Shown here piece after piece: positions 31,826 through 39,266 of a stretch of 64,000 nucleotides of DNA. Under the pieces are notes generated by a model. The model was not told the origin of the DNA and searched no databases. It saw only the letters and a program-made list of their open reading frames with translations. Made by a program: the position numbers and the translations under genes. The stretch's first letter is position 1; every line of letters begins with the position of its first letter. Origin of the DNA: Butyrivibrio sp. INlla18 (GTDB lineage: Bacteria; Bacillota; Clostridia; Lachnospirales; Lachnospiraceae); contig NZ_FMXK01000012.1 in assembly GCF_900103635.1 (NCBI RefSeq), positions 1 through 64,000 on the forward strand, in the 5' to 3' direction.

Positions 31826-32361
31826 TTAAAAACTATATTTCTTGATCTCACAGTTCTTGATACCGCAGGATGAAAACTCTTCGTTAGTCATTTCCTTAAA
31901 GTAGGACTCCACCATTCTAGTGATTCCATTATGTGCCACCAGGATTACTTCTCTATCTCCAGCCTTAATATCATCTAGAAGGTTATAAATTCTCTGAGCC
32001 AGATGAAGCATGGATTCTCCAGTTCCAAATCTGCTTGCCATATCTTTTTTGGCTTCATGGAACTCGGCGCCATCTCTTGGAGTAGACTCATATCTGCCAA
32101 AATTCTGCTCAGTAAGTCTTGGCTCTACTTCCATAGGAATTCCTGTTATCTCAGAGATATGTCTTGCTGTTTCTTTTGCTCTTACAAGTGGTGATGTCAA
32201 GATAACATCAGCAGTAATTCCCTGATCCAATATCTTTTTTCCTGTCTCTATTGCCTGCTCGTGGCCTTTCTGAGTAAGCTCTATATCTGTTGCTCCGCAG
32301 ATCTTATTTTCAACATTCCAAACTGTCTCGCCATGTCTTATAAAATAAAAAAATGATCCAT
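31826..32361 (-). pseudogene. Histidine phosphatase (phosphoglycerate mutase family) with poly-T frameshift
   Basis: AAAGGAG and an ATG at 32361 begin MDHFF, then a run of seven T puts the frame into an early stop. With eight T the product would read MDHFFYFIRHGETVWNVENK and continue uninterrupted through LTSPLVRAKETARHIS to VAHNGITRMVESYF, a complete enzyme of about 178 residues with the RHG motif and second catalytic His. Everything else is intact, so this is a single-base slip in a homopolymer: recent inactivation, phase variation, tolerated slippage or a sequencing error. Confidence 0.8.
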
Positions 32362-32377
32362 GTAATCTCCTTTTAAA

Positions 32378-32629
32378 TTACATACTCTCAATTTCAAAAA
32401 CTACTGCTTCGTTGCAATCCACACATTGATATGGACCTTTCTTTAAGTCTCCACCTCTACGAAAAGCATAGATAAATGGATAGATTGCATTCATAGCTAC
32501 CATACATACGTTGTCGCTATGCTCTTTATCAAGCATGCTTCCTTCAAAACATATAACATCACCCACTTTATATTTTGGGCACTTACTTTCTATTACTGTA
32601 ACTTTAACTTTCTTGTCTGTGTAACTCAT
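32378..32629 (-). CDS. TIGR04076 family protein
   Basis: An 83-residue protein matching the small TIGR04076 family: KVKVTVIESKCPKYKVGD at the start, a PFIYAFRRGGD core and a C-terminal CVDCNEAVVFEI cysteine pair. Function is unknown; the conserved cysteines suggest metal or redox chemistry. I chose ATG 32629, with GGAG six bases upstream, over ATG 32641, which directly abuts the epimerase stop codon. It is the next gene after the epimerase in the operon. Confidence 0.75.
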   Translation of the reverse strand: MSYTDKKVKVTVIESKCPKYKVGDVICFEGSMLDKEHSDNVCMVAMNAIYPFIYAFRRGGDLKKGPYQCVDCNEAVVFEIESM

Positions 32630-32641
32630 TTTCATCTCCAT

Positions 32642-33496
32642 TTATAAGTATGATTTGATCAGGTCAAATATCCACTCATTACTATCAGAAAATCTAAAGC
32701 CAGTCTGTCTAGCCTTGGTTGTATCATAGGACAGATTTGAAGTCGTTCCATTATACGATGCTTCATCGCCATTCGCATCTAGTACAGCTTTTTTAGCAGT
32801 GGTCTTTTCTATGTATTCAATTATATCTCTTGGACTGATCATCCCCTTGGCGCAGCCATTTACTGCTCCACTAATATCCTGTTCAACTAAATGCGCAATG
32901 AAAAGACCTGCCTCTTTCTCGTGAATGAACTCCATGCCGAAGTCAAGGTCATCTACATACATTGACTTTTCTTCCTTGATGTGGTCAGCGTAGAATCTTA
33001 ACCTGTTAGTATAATCATTAGGTCCCATAACTACAGGATATCTTACAAAGATGCAATCTGACTCATCCATGTATTCATATACAGCTCTTTCAGCCTGACG
33101 TTTACCTTCAGCGTAGTCTTTTATTCTGTCTATCCATGCTAATGGATACTTACGCGAATCAAAGTCCTCTTCGCTGATATTTTCTTTATCCTCTAAATAA
33201 ACAGAACAGGATGACATCTGAATATACTTTTTGCAGCTTACATTTTCCAAAAGATTCTTTACATCATTTGAGCTATAAGCAATCTTATCGATAATGACAT
33301 CATAAGATTTCCCAGCCAATGCCTCTTTTACACTGTCATAGTTAGTCCGTTCCATGACTAGCTGCTTTGTAGATTCTCCAAAGGAATTTTGTGATTTTCC
33401 ACGAGTCGCAATTGTCACATCATGACCATCTGCTATGAGCTTTTCTACCATCGGTATTCCAAAAAATCTTGTGCCACCAACAACTAGTATATTCAT
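32642..33496 (-). CDS. NAD-dependent epimerase/dehydratase family protein
   Basis: A 284-residue extended short-chain dehydrogenase/reductase. The Rossmann motif opens the chain (NILVVGGTRFFGIPMVEKL). The usual YxxxK appears shifted to the region YAEGKRQAERAVYEY. It is likely to act on a nucleotide sugar or related substrate. Two adjacent ATG codons (33499, 33496) follow GGGGGA; the second has the better spacing. Confidence 0.85.
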   Translation of the reverse strand: MNILVVGGTRFFGIPMVEKLIADGHDVTIATRGKSQNSFGESTKQLVMERTNYDSVKEALAGKSYDVIIDKIAYSSNDVKNLLENVSCKKYIQMSSCSVYLEDKENISEEDFDSRKYPLAWIDRIKDYAEGKRQAERAVYEYMDESDCIFVRYPVVMGPNDYTNRLRFYADHIKEEKSMYVDDLDFGMEFIHEKEAGLFIAHLVEQDISGAVNGCAKGMISPRDIIEYIEKTTAKKAVLDANGDEASYNGTTSNLSYDTTKARQTGFRFSDSNEWIFDLIKSYL

Positions 33497-33582
33497 CATG
33501 TCTTCCCCCATATACCTTGGTTATCTACATATTCAAGATGATAACACATCAAGATATAGCAAAAAAGAGGCTTTCCAAAGAT

Positions 33583-34350
33583 TTACCTTGATAAAGCCTC
33601 TTTTCTCTGTAAGTTAATCAATACCAGTGAAACCAGTATTACTATTGCTGTCGTTATTGAAGCTGCTAAAAAGCTACCATACATATCATAGTGAAAAAAG
33701 TTCCCTATTGAATTGAAGATTGCGTGGCAAAGGACACATAGCCACACGCTTCCGGTGAGTCTCCTTATAGTTCCCAGAATAAAACTTAATCCAAGAATCA
33801 TTATTCCGAATACAAAAAAGTTCTTATGATACTGCCCTGCTCCTGGAATATAGAATAATGGCAAATGCCACAGCCACCAGATCACTGCCGTGACCAGTGT
33901 AGCTATCACAAAGCCTAACTTTTTATCAAGTTCTGGAAAAGTAATGTATCTCCAACCAGCTTCCTCCAATCCACCTGCAAATATCATTGCAAGGACCATA
34001 AGTGGGAAAAAGTAAAGTGGCAATCCCTTTCTGTATCCAGATATCAGGCACATTATTGCCGCATGAAGAATTGGAAAAAGAACTGCCAAAAGATATGCCA
34101 CTATCTTCTGCTTAATATCAAATACGTGCTTTATCCATTCTTTGAAGTCTGTCACTTCTCTATTCTTTTTCAAAGTGATATATGAAGCTATGGCTGGTGA
34201 TACCCCGCCCATAAACCAGAAAAGATAGATCCAGCGGTTATCATTCATTGTTATGCCGTTAATCCCAAGAATGACACAAAGCCCCCAGCATATTCCCATT
34301 ATCACAAAAGTTAGTAAAAGATGTTCAACTAGCAATTTATCTTTTTCCAT
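33583..34350 (-). CDS. CPBP family intramembrane metalloprotease
   Basis: A 255-residue membrane protein with about eight helices and all CPBP (Abi) motifs: motif 1 EEAGWR in FAGGLEEAGWRYITF, motif 2 WHLPLF and motif 3 CHAIFNSIG. It is a Rce1-like protease in the membrane that may process prenylated or peptide substrates; bacterial relatives serve in bacteriocin self-immunity. ATG 34350 follows GGAGG at the right distance; ATG 34356 is too close to it. Confidence 0.88.
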   Translation of the reverse strand: MEKDKLLVEHLLLTFVIMGICWGLCVILGINGITMNDNRWIYLFWFMGGVSPAIASYITLKKNREVTDFKEWIKHVFDIKQKIVAYLLAVLFPILHAAIMCLISGYRKGLPLYFFPLMVLAMIFAGGLEEAGWRYITFPELDKKLGFVIATLVTAVIWWLWHLPLFYIPGAGQYHKNFFVFGIMILGLSFILGTIRRLTGSVWLCVLCHAIFNSIGNFFHYDMYGSFLAASITTAIVILVSLVLINLQRKEALSR

Positions 34351-34371
34351 AAACATCCTCCGAGAATTATC

Positions 34372-34467
34372 TTATACAGCTTTCTCCTCGCCTGCTCTGT
34401 CTGCAAGCCAAATTGCATATTTCTTTGTAAATCCAGTTTGTGATGTGTAAATAATAAGTGTTTTCAT
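34372..34467 (-). pseudogene. Flavodoxin remnant
   Basis: With GGGGAG upstream, the frame begins MKTLIIYTSQTGFTKKYA, the first strand and FMN phosphate loop of a flavodoxin. It stops after only 31 codons (ADRAGEEKAV). Flavodoxins have about 140-170 residues. It follows the tetR gene by 18 bases, so it was probably the regulator's co-transcribed partner before most of it was deleted. Confidence 0.8.
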
Positions 34468-34485
34468 AATCTTCTCCCCTCTTGA

Positions 34486-35082
34486 TCAAATAAATCCATA
34501 TCTTTCTAAAAACACATCTATATGCTTCTCGATGGTTTGAAAAGCCTCTTTCTTTTTCCTTGGTTCTCTGTCCAGTAATTGAACCATTACTGTTATTGGC
34601 GATACAAACTCCAGGGCTATTATTTCAGCATCCCCTTTTACCATCTGCCCTCTATCCATCATCTTCTGAAATAGCGCAGTATATATGTTCAGAAGATATG
34701 TAAGCTGATGCCAGGTAGCAAGCTTTGCAAAAGTTGTATTTCTGTATTGCTCCATGTTGACGAGTTTTCTCATCTTTTTGACAGTGTCATTTTTTAGAGT
34801 AAAATCCAAAGACTTCAAAACACATTCCTTAAGTTCCTTGCCTGAACTGACCTCGTCTAGTATCTGTTTACTTGCCCCCATGCCTTTAGCATACTCAGCT
34901 TCTGCACTATCAATTACTGCCTTCAAAAGATCTTCTTTATTCTTGAAGTACTTATATATTGTTGGTCCCTTTATACCTATAGCTTCTGCAATCTCATCTA
35001 CTCCGGTGCCATCATATCCCTTACTAGAAAAAAGATCTCTTGCAGCCTTGATAAGCGGCTCTTTAGCGTTTGTTCTTGGCAT
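34486..35082 (-). CDS. TetR/AcrR family transcriptional regulator
   Basis: A 198-residue TetR regulator with helix-turn-helix AARDLFSSKGYDGTGVDEIA and IKGPTIYKYFKNKEDLL. It heads a unit with the flavodoxin remnant and the CPBP protease gene. Two palindromic boxes lie just upstream of its own start, so autorepression is likely; the protease may be the remaining regulated target. Confidence 0.9.
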   Translation of the reverse strand: MPRTNAKEPLIKAARDLFSSKGYDGTGVDEIAEAIGIKGPTIYKYFKNKEDLLKAVIDSAEAEYAKGMGASKQILDEVSSGKELKECVLKSLDFTLKNDTVKKMRKLVNMEQYRNTTFAKLATWHQLTYLLNIYTALFQKMMDRGQMVKGDAEIIALEFVSPITVMVQLLDREPRKKKEAFQTIEKHIDVFLERYGFI

Positions 35083-35108
35083 ATAATCCCTCTTTCTTGT
35101 TTTAAAAT

Positions 35109-35146
35109 CTAACCATCGTTAGCTATTATATTCTAACGACCGTTAC
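35109..35146. promoter_or_regulatory. Two palindromic operator boxes before tetR
   Basis: CTAACCATCGTTAG (35109-35122) and CTAACGACCGTTAC (35133-35146) share CTAAC....GTTA half-sites, with start positions 24 bases apart. This is the arrangement expected for two TetR dimers binding the regulator's own promoter. Confidence 0.7.
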
Positions 35147-35171
35147 CTGTCAATTTTTTGTTTACTATAAT

Positions 35172-35208
35172 AAAAAAGCCTGTAGTCCTGCGTGTAGACT
35201 ACAAGCTT
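35172..35208 (-). terminator. Terminator after the deaminase gene
   Basis: On the minus strand AAGCTTGTAGTC-TACACGCAG-GACTACAGGCTT is followed by TTTTATTAT, 15 bases after the deaminase stop codon. Confidence 0.85.
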
Positions 35209-35222
35209 CTTATATATCCTAT

Positions 35223-35660
35223 TTAATTATTATTCTTTGCTTCCGCGTAGCGTTCTTTTCCCCACCAGTTGGGCATCAGCTCTTTTAACGTGATGGTCTC
35301 TCTAGTTTCATAATCAACCAAAATCTCCATGTCCTCATTAGCTTCATTAAGCTGATAATAAAACTCTCTGCAAGCACCACATGGCATGCCACTTCCTCCA
35401 CCATTTGGAGCCTTGTCACGAAAAGCTATAAATCTCTTGACCTTCGTCTGACCGCTACTAGCGTACATGTTAAGTGCCGCCATTCTGTCTGCGCACAGGT
35501 TCATTACTCCGCTACAGCTCTCGATGCAAAATCCGGTATATATCTCACCGTTTTCTGCCTCTATGGCACAAACAACGTTGTGCGCATATATAAAAGGTGA
35601 CACATCCTCAGGATGGTACTGCACCTTTGCCTTTTCATACATCTTTTCCCAAATGTCCAT
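35223..35660 (-). CDS. Cytidine deaminase-like protein with altered catalytic residue
   Basis: A 145-residue protein of the cytidine deaminase fold. The zinc ligands are present in LCADRMAA and PCGACRE. The catalytic residue, glutamate in the canonical CAE motif, is aspartate here (codon GAC). The rest (TGFCIESCSGVMN, FRDKAPNGGGSGMPCG) is well conserved. Activity may be lower or the substrate different. It may be closer to the blasticidin-deaminase branch. The start overlaps the methyltransferase stop. Confidence 0.8.
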   Translation of the reverse strand: MDIWEKMYEKAKVQYHPEDVSPFIYAHNVVCAIEAENGEIYTGFCIESCSGVMNLCADRMAALNMYASSGQTKVKRFIAFRDKAPNGGGSGMPCGACREFYYQLNEANEDMEILVDYETRETITLKELMPNWWGKERYAEAKNNN

Positions 35661-36433
35661 CATTTCTCCTTCTTAGCAACAATAAGGTATCTGTGAATAG
35701 TTCCCTCTACAACTCCGTTCTTATCTATTTCTTCCTGCATCTTTAAAAGCTCGTCAAAGCACTTATCTACTGAAAAGCCCTGAAATTCCCACTCGATGAT
35801 ATGTGCAAACCATACGAATGCTCCAATATCGTAGAACTTAATAGTTCTAAATACTTCCTCTGCCCTGATTACTGTTAGTCCCTCTTCCTCAAACTTTTTC
35901 TTTTGAATAGCAAGCTCAAGCTCAGGAAATGGCTTAGGAACGTCAGGAAGTACCATCTTTACAAGGTCTCTATCGTTCTCACCTCCAACCTGCTCTGTAA
36001 TAAAGATTCCCTCTGGTTTTAGAAGTCTTTTAGTCTCCCCAGCGTCGAAGTCACCGTGTCTATTGATCATCATGTCAAAAGATTCATCTTCAAAAGGCAC
36101 GTTAGTAGCATCATCACAAGCTTTGAAATCAATTCCAAGAGGAAGAAGTTCTTTTTTACAAAGCTCAACATTTGGCTCATAGCCTTCTGTAGCAGCTGTG
36201 TTGCCATAAGGATGATGCAGAGACAAAAGGAACTCTCCACCACCTGTATCAAAATCAAAAAGCTTCATATCGTCAGTTAAATGCTCTTTAATAATCTCTT
36301 TGTAATCCCAAGGAAGATCCTCTTCCTCTTCGTATCTACCATGGATATGAGAAAAGTCCCATCCATGAATGTGGGCAATCTTCTCCTCAGCTTCCCACTC
36401 TTTTCTAAGCTCGTTTTTTCTTTCTGCGTTCAT
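35660..36433 (-). CDS. Class I SAM-dependent methyltransferase
   Basis: A 257-residue methyltransferase with motif I LFDFDTGGGEFLLSL (compare VLDxGxGxG), followed by the acidic motif II region ATEGYEPN and the post-I segment FKACDDATNVPFEDESFDMM. The target is unknown. AGGAG precedes the ATG. It is translationally coupled with the deaminase-like gene, the two genes forming one unit. Confidence 0.85.
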   Translation of the reverse strand: MNAERKNELRKEWEAEEKIAHIHGWDFSHIHGRYEEEEDLPWDYKEIIKEHLTDDMKLFDFDTGGGEFLLSLHHPYGNTAATEGYEPNVELCKKELLPLGIDFKACDDATNVPFEDESFDMMINRHGDFDAGETKRLLKPEGIFITEQVGGENDRDLVKMVLPDVPKPFPELELAIQKKKFEEEGLTVIRAEEVFRTIKFYDIGAFVWFAHIIEWEFQGFSVDKCFDELLKMQEEIDKNGVVEGTIHRYLIVAKKEK

Positions 36434-36460
36434 GTCTAATCTCCTAGTAGTCTTTCGAAA

Positions 36461-36493
36461 ATGAGCCCTAACCGACCTCCCTAGGGCTCATTT
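36461..36493 (+). terminator. GAGCCC-family hairpin overlapping a stop codon
   Basis: ATGAGCCCTA...TAGGGCTCAT stem with an ACCGACCTCCC loop, followed by TTTT on the plus strand. The stop codon of the minus-strand nucleotidase gene lies in its right arm. Confidence 0.6.
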
Positions 36494-37087
36494 TCGGACC
36501 TGCTCTCGTATGTATGCCCAGTTTGCGCAGCGAGTGAAGTTATCCCTTGGAAGCTCTGCGTCTCTATTCCAAGGCCTGTCAAAGACCATGACCTTCAGGT
36601 CAGGAAGATGATCAAAGAATTTGAAAGCCATAGGAGAATCCTCTACTGCATAGTCGAATTTCATCTTGTAGTAATCATCTAGCGTAAGATTAAACTTACT
36701 GTTCTTGATAAAAGAGTCCCTTCCGTATTTATCAAGTGAATAGAGAGTCACTCTCTTTAGGTCATGTTCATCAAGCCACTGCCTGGAAGCATCATAAGCA
36801 CTAAATGGACGGCCAGTTATGATAAGCACTTCATGCCCAGCATCTATCCACTCATTTATAGTTTCAGAAGCCCCTGGCGTTTCCTCATAGGATAAAAGAA
36901 CTTCTGGCTTATGACCTTCAAGCATTAACTTTTCATACTCTTCGTCATTTAGATCAAAGGACTTCTGAAGGTTAAAGAATCTAACCTTCTCATATGGAAC
37001 ATCCTTATTAAACAGCTTTTTGGCTATTACTGTAAAAGACTTAGCTGTCTCACACAGGCAATCATCAAAATCAACGTAAAACTTCAT
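36488..37087 (-). CDS. 5'(3')-deoxyribonucleotidase-like HAD protein (NT5C family)
   Basis: A 199-residue HAD-fold nucleotidase. Motif I is FYVDFDDCL (nucleophile and acid Asp), motif II is VLIITGRP, and the late motif is AVEDSPMAFKFF. Relatives dephosphorylate pyrimidine (deoxy)nucleoside monophosphates; others are uncharacterised. It is followed on the same strand by the methyltransferase/deaminase-like pair, which would fit nucleotide salvage, but a hairpin separates them. Confidence 0.8.
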   Translation of the reverse strand: MKFYVDFDDCLCETAKSFTVIAKKLFNKDVPYEKVRFFNLQKSFDLNDEEYEKLMLEGHKPEVLLSYEETPGASETINEWIDAGHEVLIITGRPFSAYDASRQWLDEHDLKRVTLYSLDKYGRDSFIKNSKFNLTLDDYYKMKFDYAVEDSPMAFKFFDHLPDLKVMVFDRPWNRDAELPRDNFTRCANWAYIREQVRK

Positions 37088-37103
37088 TTCATACCTCTTT
37101 TTC

Positions 37104-37757
37104 TTAGGCTATATACGCCTTAACATCTGCAGGAAGCTCGGCAAGGTAAGTAGCTCCTGCATTAGTCAGCTCTTTTTCATCACCATAGCCATAAAGAACA
37201 CCAATCGAATCAATTCCCAGCTCTTTTGCCGCCAAAATATCATTTTCTCTGTCACCGACCATTACTACAGTGGATAGATCAGTAATACCGCACTCTTCAA
37301 GGGCATATCTGATGACATCGATCTTCTCAGGTCTAAGTTCATCGTCAGAAGTAGCCACAAAGTCAAAGTACTTCTTAAGTCCAAAGTGCTCTAACACCTT
37401 ATTCGTTCCAAAGGCGTTCTTGGAAGTAGCAACTACAAGCTTCTTGCCAGTGTTCTTTAAATCTGCAAGGAGATCTTCAATACCGGGATAAACCGTGTTT
37501 TCAAGTAAGCCGCCCTTGTTGTGGTAATAGTCTCTATATATTTTTATTGCTTTATCTGTATCTTCAGGGGAATAGCCAAGGATCACACCAAATGAATGCT
37601 TAAGTGGTGGTCCCACGAATCTTTTAAGAAACTCTCTATCAGGGATCTCTCCGCCCATCTCCTTTATGGCATAGGCAAAGCCGTTTAATATACCAGGTCC
37701 TGAATCTGTAAGTGTTCCATCCAGATCAAAAAAGACATAACTATAGTTTTTCTTCAT
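37104..37757 (-). CDS. HAD superfamily hydrolase, phosphoglycolate phosphatase-like
   Basis: A 217-residue haloacid dehalogenase-type phosphatase with a C1 cap. Motif I is FFDLDGTLTDSG, motif II is VVATSKN, the motif III lysine is in RPEKIDVI, and motif IV is VMVGDRENDI. Relatives cleave phosphoglycolate, pyrophosphate or nucleotides. GAGGAG precedes the ATG. It lies 16 bases upstream of the nucleotidase-like gene, in one transcript. Confidence 0.88.
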   Translation of the reverse strand: MKKNYSYVFFDLDGTLTDSGPGILNGFAYAIKEMGGEIPDREFLKRFVGPPLKHSFGVILGYSPEDTDKAIKIYRDYYHNKGGLLENTVYPGIEDLLADLKNTGKKLVVATSKNAFGTNKVLEHFGLKKYFDFVATSDDELRPEKIDVIRYALEECGITDLSTVVMVGDRENDILAAKELGIDSIGVLYGYGDEKELTNAGATYLAELPADVKAYIA

Positions 37758-37821
37758 ACACTACTCCTCATAATCTTGTACACATGCACAATTTATAACA
37801 GTATAACACACTAAAGTTAAA

Positions 37822-37855
37822 AAGCAGGTCCTAAATTTAATTTAGAACCTGCTTA
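37822..37855. terminator. Bidirectional terminator between the efflux pump and HAD genes
   Basis: AAGCAGGTCCTAAATT and its near-perfect complement AATTTAGAACCTGCTT pair with one mismatch around a 2-nt centre. On the minus strand the stem is followed by TTTTTAAC. Confidence 0.85.
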
Positions 37856-37859
37856 AATT

Positions 37860-39137
37860 TTACTCTACATACTTATATTTCTTTAAAAACTGACCGGATA
37901 CAAGGCAGATTGTAGCACCTGCTACTCCAAGTATGAACATCATAAGGGCTGCGCCTGAGCCTTTGCCCATTCCAAAGAGCGTTGTCCAAAAAGTGCTGTC
38001 AACATTAGCAGCCATGAATGGCTCACAGACATGGTCTACTAGAAAACCGCCAAGAAATAGTCCAATTGGAATTGTAAAAAACTGTAGTGTATTCCTACAA
38101 GCATATACTCTTCCCTGAAGCTCAACAGGAATGTTGTTACGCATGATAACATCCATATTGGCTGACATCAATGGAACAAATATCCATCCTATTACCTGAC
38201 CTATGCACCAGATGATCCAGTTTCTTGAAAAAGCTAAAAGAAAGTTCTCAATTCCAAGAGCAAAGAGCATTGTAAGATAAACTACTCTTACTCTGTCTTT
38301 TGGCTTTGGCAAGATAGTTGGAAGAAAGCTTCCAATTACCATTGCGACACCAGAGCACGCTGTAACAATTCCAAGGATGTTATTACCTGCTTTTGGTATT
38401 ACAAGTGCTGGAAGTACTGCGTCAAATGCTGATGCTGTAAGGTTAACACCAGACATGAATAGGATCACATACAGGATAAGAGGAGTATTTTTCAAAAAAG
38501 CCAATCCCTCTTTTGCAAGTACAAGTACATTGTCCTTGTGCTCAGAAGCATCCGGAAGTTCTGGAAGCTTGATAAAACACATAAGTGAAACGAAAGCTAT
38601 AGCAAAGGTCAAAAGATCCATTGCAATTACCACATCAAGTCCAGCTAGCCCATAAAGAGCTGTTGCTATGATCGGATTGCCAATAGAAATAAGTGACCTT
38701 GATAAAGACTTAAGTCCACTTGTCCTTTGATACTCTTCCTTTGGCGTGATCAATGAATATGCCACTTCAGAAGCTGGCTGCTGGACTGTGTTCATAAGTC
38801 CAGATACCATGTTAATAGCATATAAATGCCACATTGATAAGGCATCTGTCTTGTAGAGCACGTACACAAGAACTGTAGTAAGCGCTGCTATAAGATCACA
38901 GATCAGCATAGTCTTCTTTTTGTCGAACTTATCTGACAAGGCACCTGCAAAAATACTCATGATAACATATGGTGCGTATGTACAGATAGAAAGCGCAGCT
39001 GTGCTAAGAGCTGAACCTGTCTTTTCATAGATCCAAAGTGTAAGCGCAAATCCTGTAATAGCACTTCCAAGCTGTGATAAGCTCTGAGTACTCCAAAGTA
39101 TGTAAAAGTCTCTTAAATTCTTTATTTTGTTTTTCAT
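37860..39137 (-). CDS. MFS efflux transporter, Mef/macrolide-efflux-like
   Basis: A 425-residue, 12-helix major facilitator. The N-terminal LRDFYILWSTQSLSQLGSAI and the loop SDKFDKKKTMLICDL match the MFS_3/Mef-type drug exporters common in Firmicutes. It should export a drug or metabolite using the proton gradient. The start codon is preceded by AAAAAGGAGC, and this ribosome binding site lies entirely within a perfect hairpin. A short leader peptide gene covers the other arm, which points to induction by a ribosome-targeting antibiotic. The substrate itself cannot be read from the sequence. Confidence 0.88.
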   Translation of the reverse strand: MKNKIKNLRDFYILWSTQSLSQLGSAITGFALTLWIYEKTGSALSTAALSICTYAPYVIMSIFAGALSDKFDKKKTMLICDLIAALTTVLVYVLYKTDALSMWHLYAINMVSGLMNTVQQPASEVAYSLITPKEEYQRTSGLKSLSRSLISIGNPIIATALYGLAGLDVVIAMDLLTFAIAFVSLMCFIKLPELPDASEHKDNVLVLAKEGLAFLKNTPLILYVILFMSGVNLTASAFDAVLPALVIPKAGNNILGIVTACSGVAMVIGSFLPTILPKPKDRVRVVYLTMLFALGIENFLLAFSRNWIIWCIGQVIGWIFVPLMSANMDVIMRNNIPVELQGRVYACRNTLQFFTIPIGLFLGGFLVDHVCEPFMAANVDSTFWTTLFGMGKGSGAALMMFILGVAGATICLVSGQFLKKYKYVE

Positions 39138-39145
39138 TTATGTAA

Positions 39146-39198
39146 GCTCCTTTTTCTATTGTTTATTTTTGTGAAAAAGGAGCCTCTGCAATGCAGAG
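39146..39198 (-). promoter_or_regulatory. Translation attenuator of the efflux pump
   Basis: On the minus strand GCTCCTTTTTC (plus 39173-39183) pairs perfectly with GAAAAAGGAGC (plus 39146-39156), closing the pump's ribosome binding site in an 11-bp stem with a 16-nt loop. Directly upstream, CTCTGC-att-GCAGAG (39184-39198) forms a second perfect hairpin. Both lie within or next to the leader peptide frame, so a stalled ribosome would open the inhibitory stem. Confidence 0.75.
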
Positions 39199-39204
39199 TA
39201 TCAT
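39163..39204 (-). CDS. 13-residue leader peptide upstream of the efflux pump
   Basis: An ATG at 39204 with GGAGGT six bases upstream encodes MILCIAEAPFSQK and a stop, ending 26 bases before the pump start codon. The last codons span the 5' arm of the hairpin that hides the pump's ribosome binding site. This is the layout of inducible erm, cat and msr/mef leader peptides, where a drug-stalled ribosome frees the downstream site. The peptide matches no leader I know. Confidence 0.7.
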   Translation of the reverse strand: MILCIAEAPFSQK

Positions 39205-39233
39205 CTCGCCACCTCCATAATACTTTTTCAAAA

Positions 39234-39266
39234 ATGAGCCACAACCCCCGTCCCTATGGCTCATTT
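39234..39266 (+). terminator. GAGCC-family hairpin overlapping a stop codon
   Basis: ATGAGCC...GGCTCAT stem with an ACAACCCCCGTCCCTAT loop, followed by TTTTATA on the plus strand. It lies between the histidine phosphatase gene, whose stop codon is in the right arm, and the pump's leader. Confidence 0.55.
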
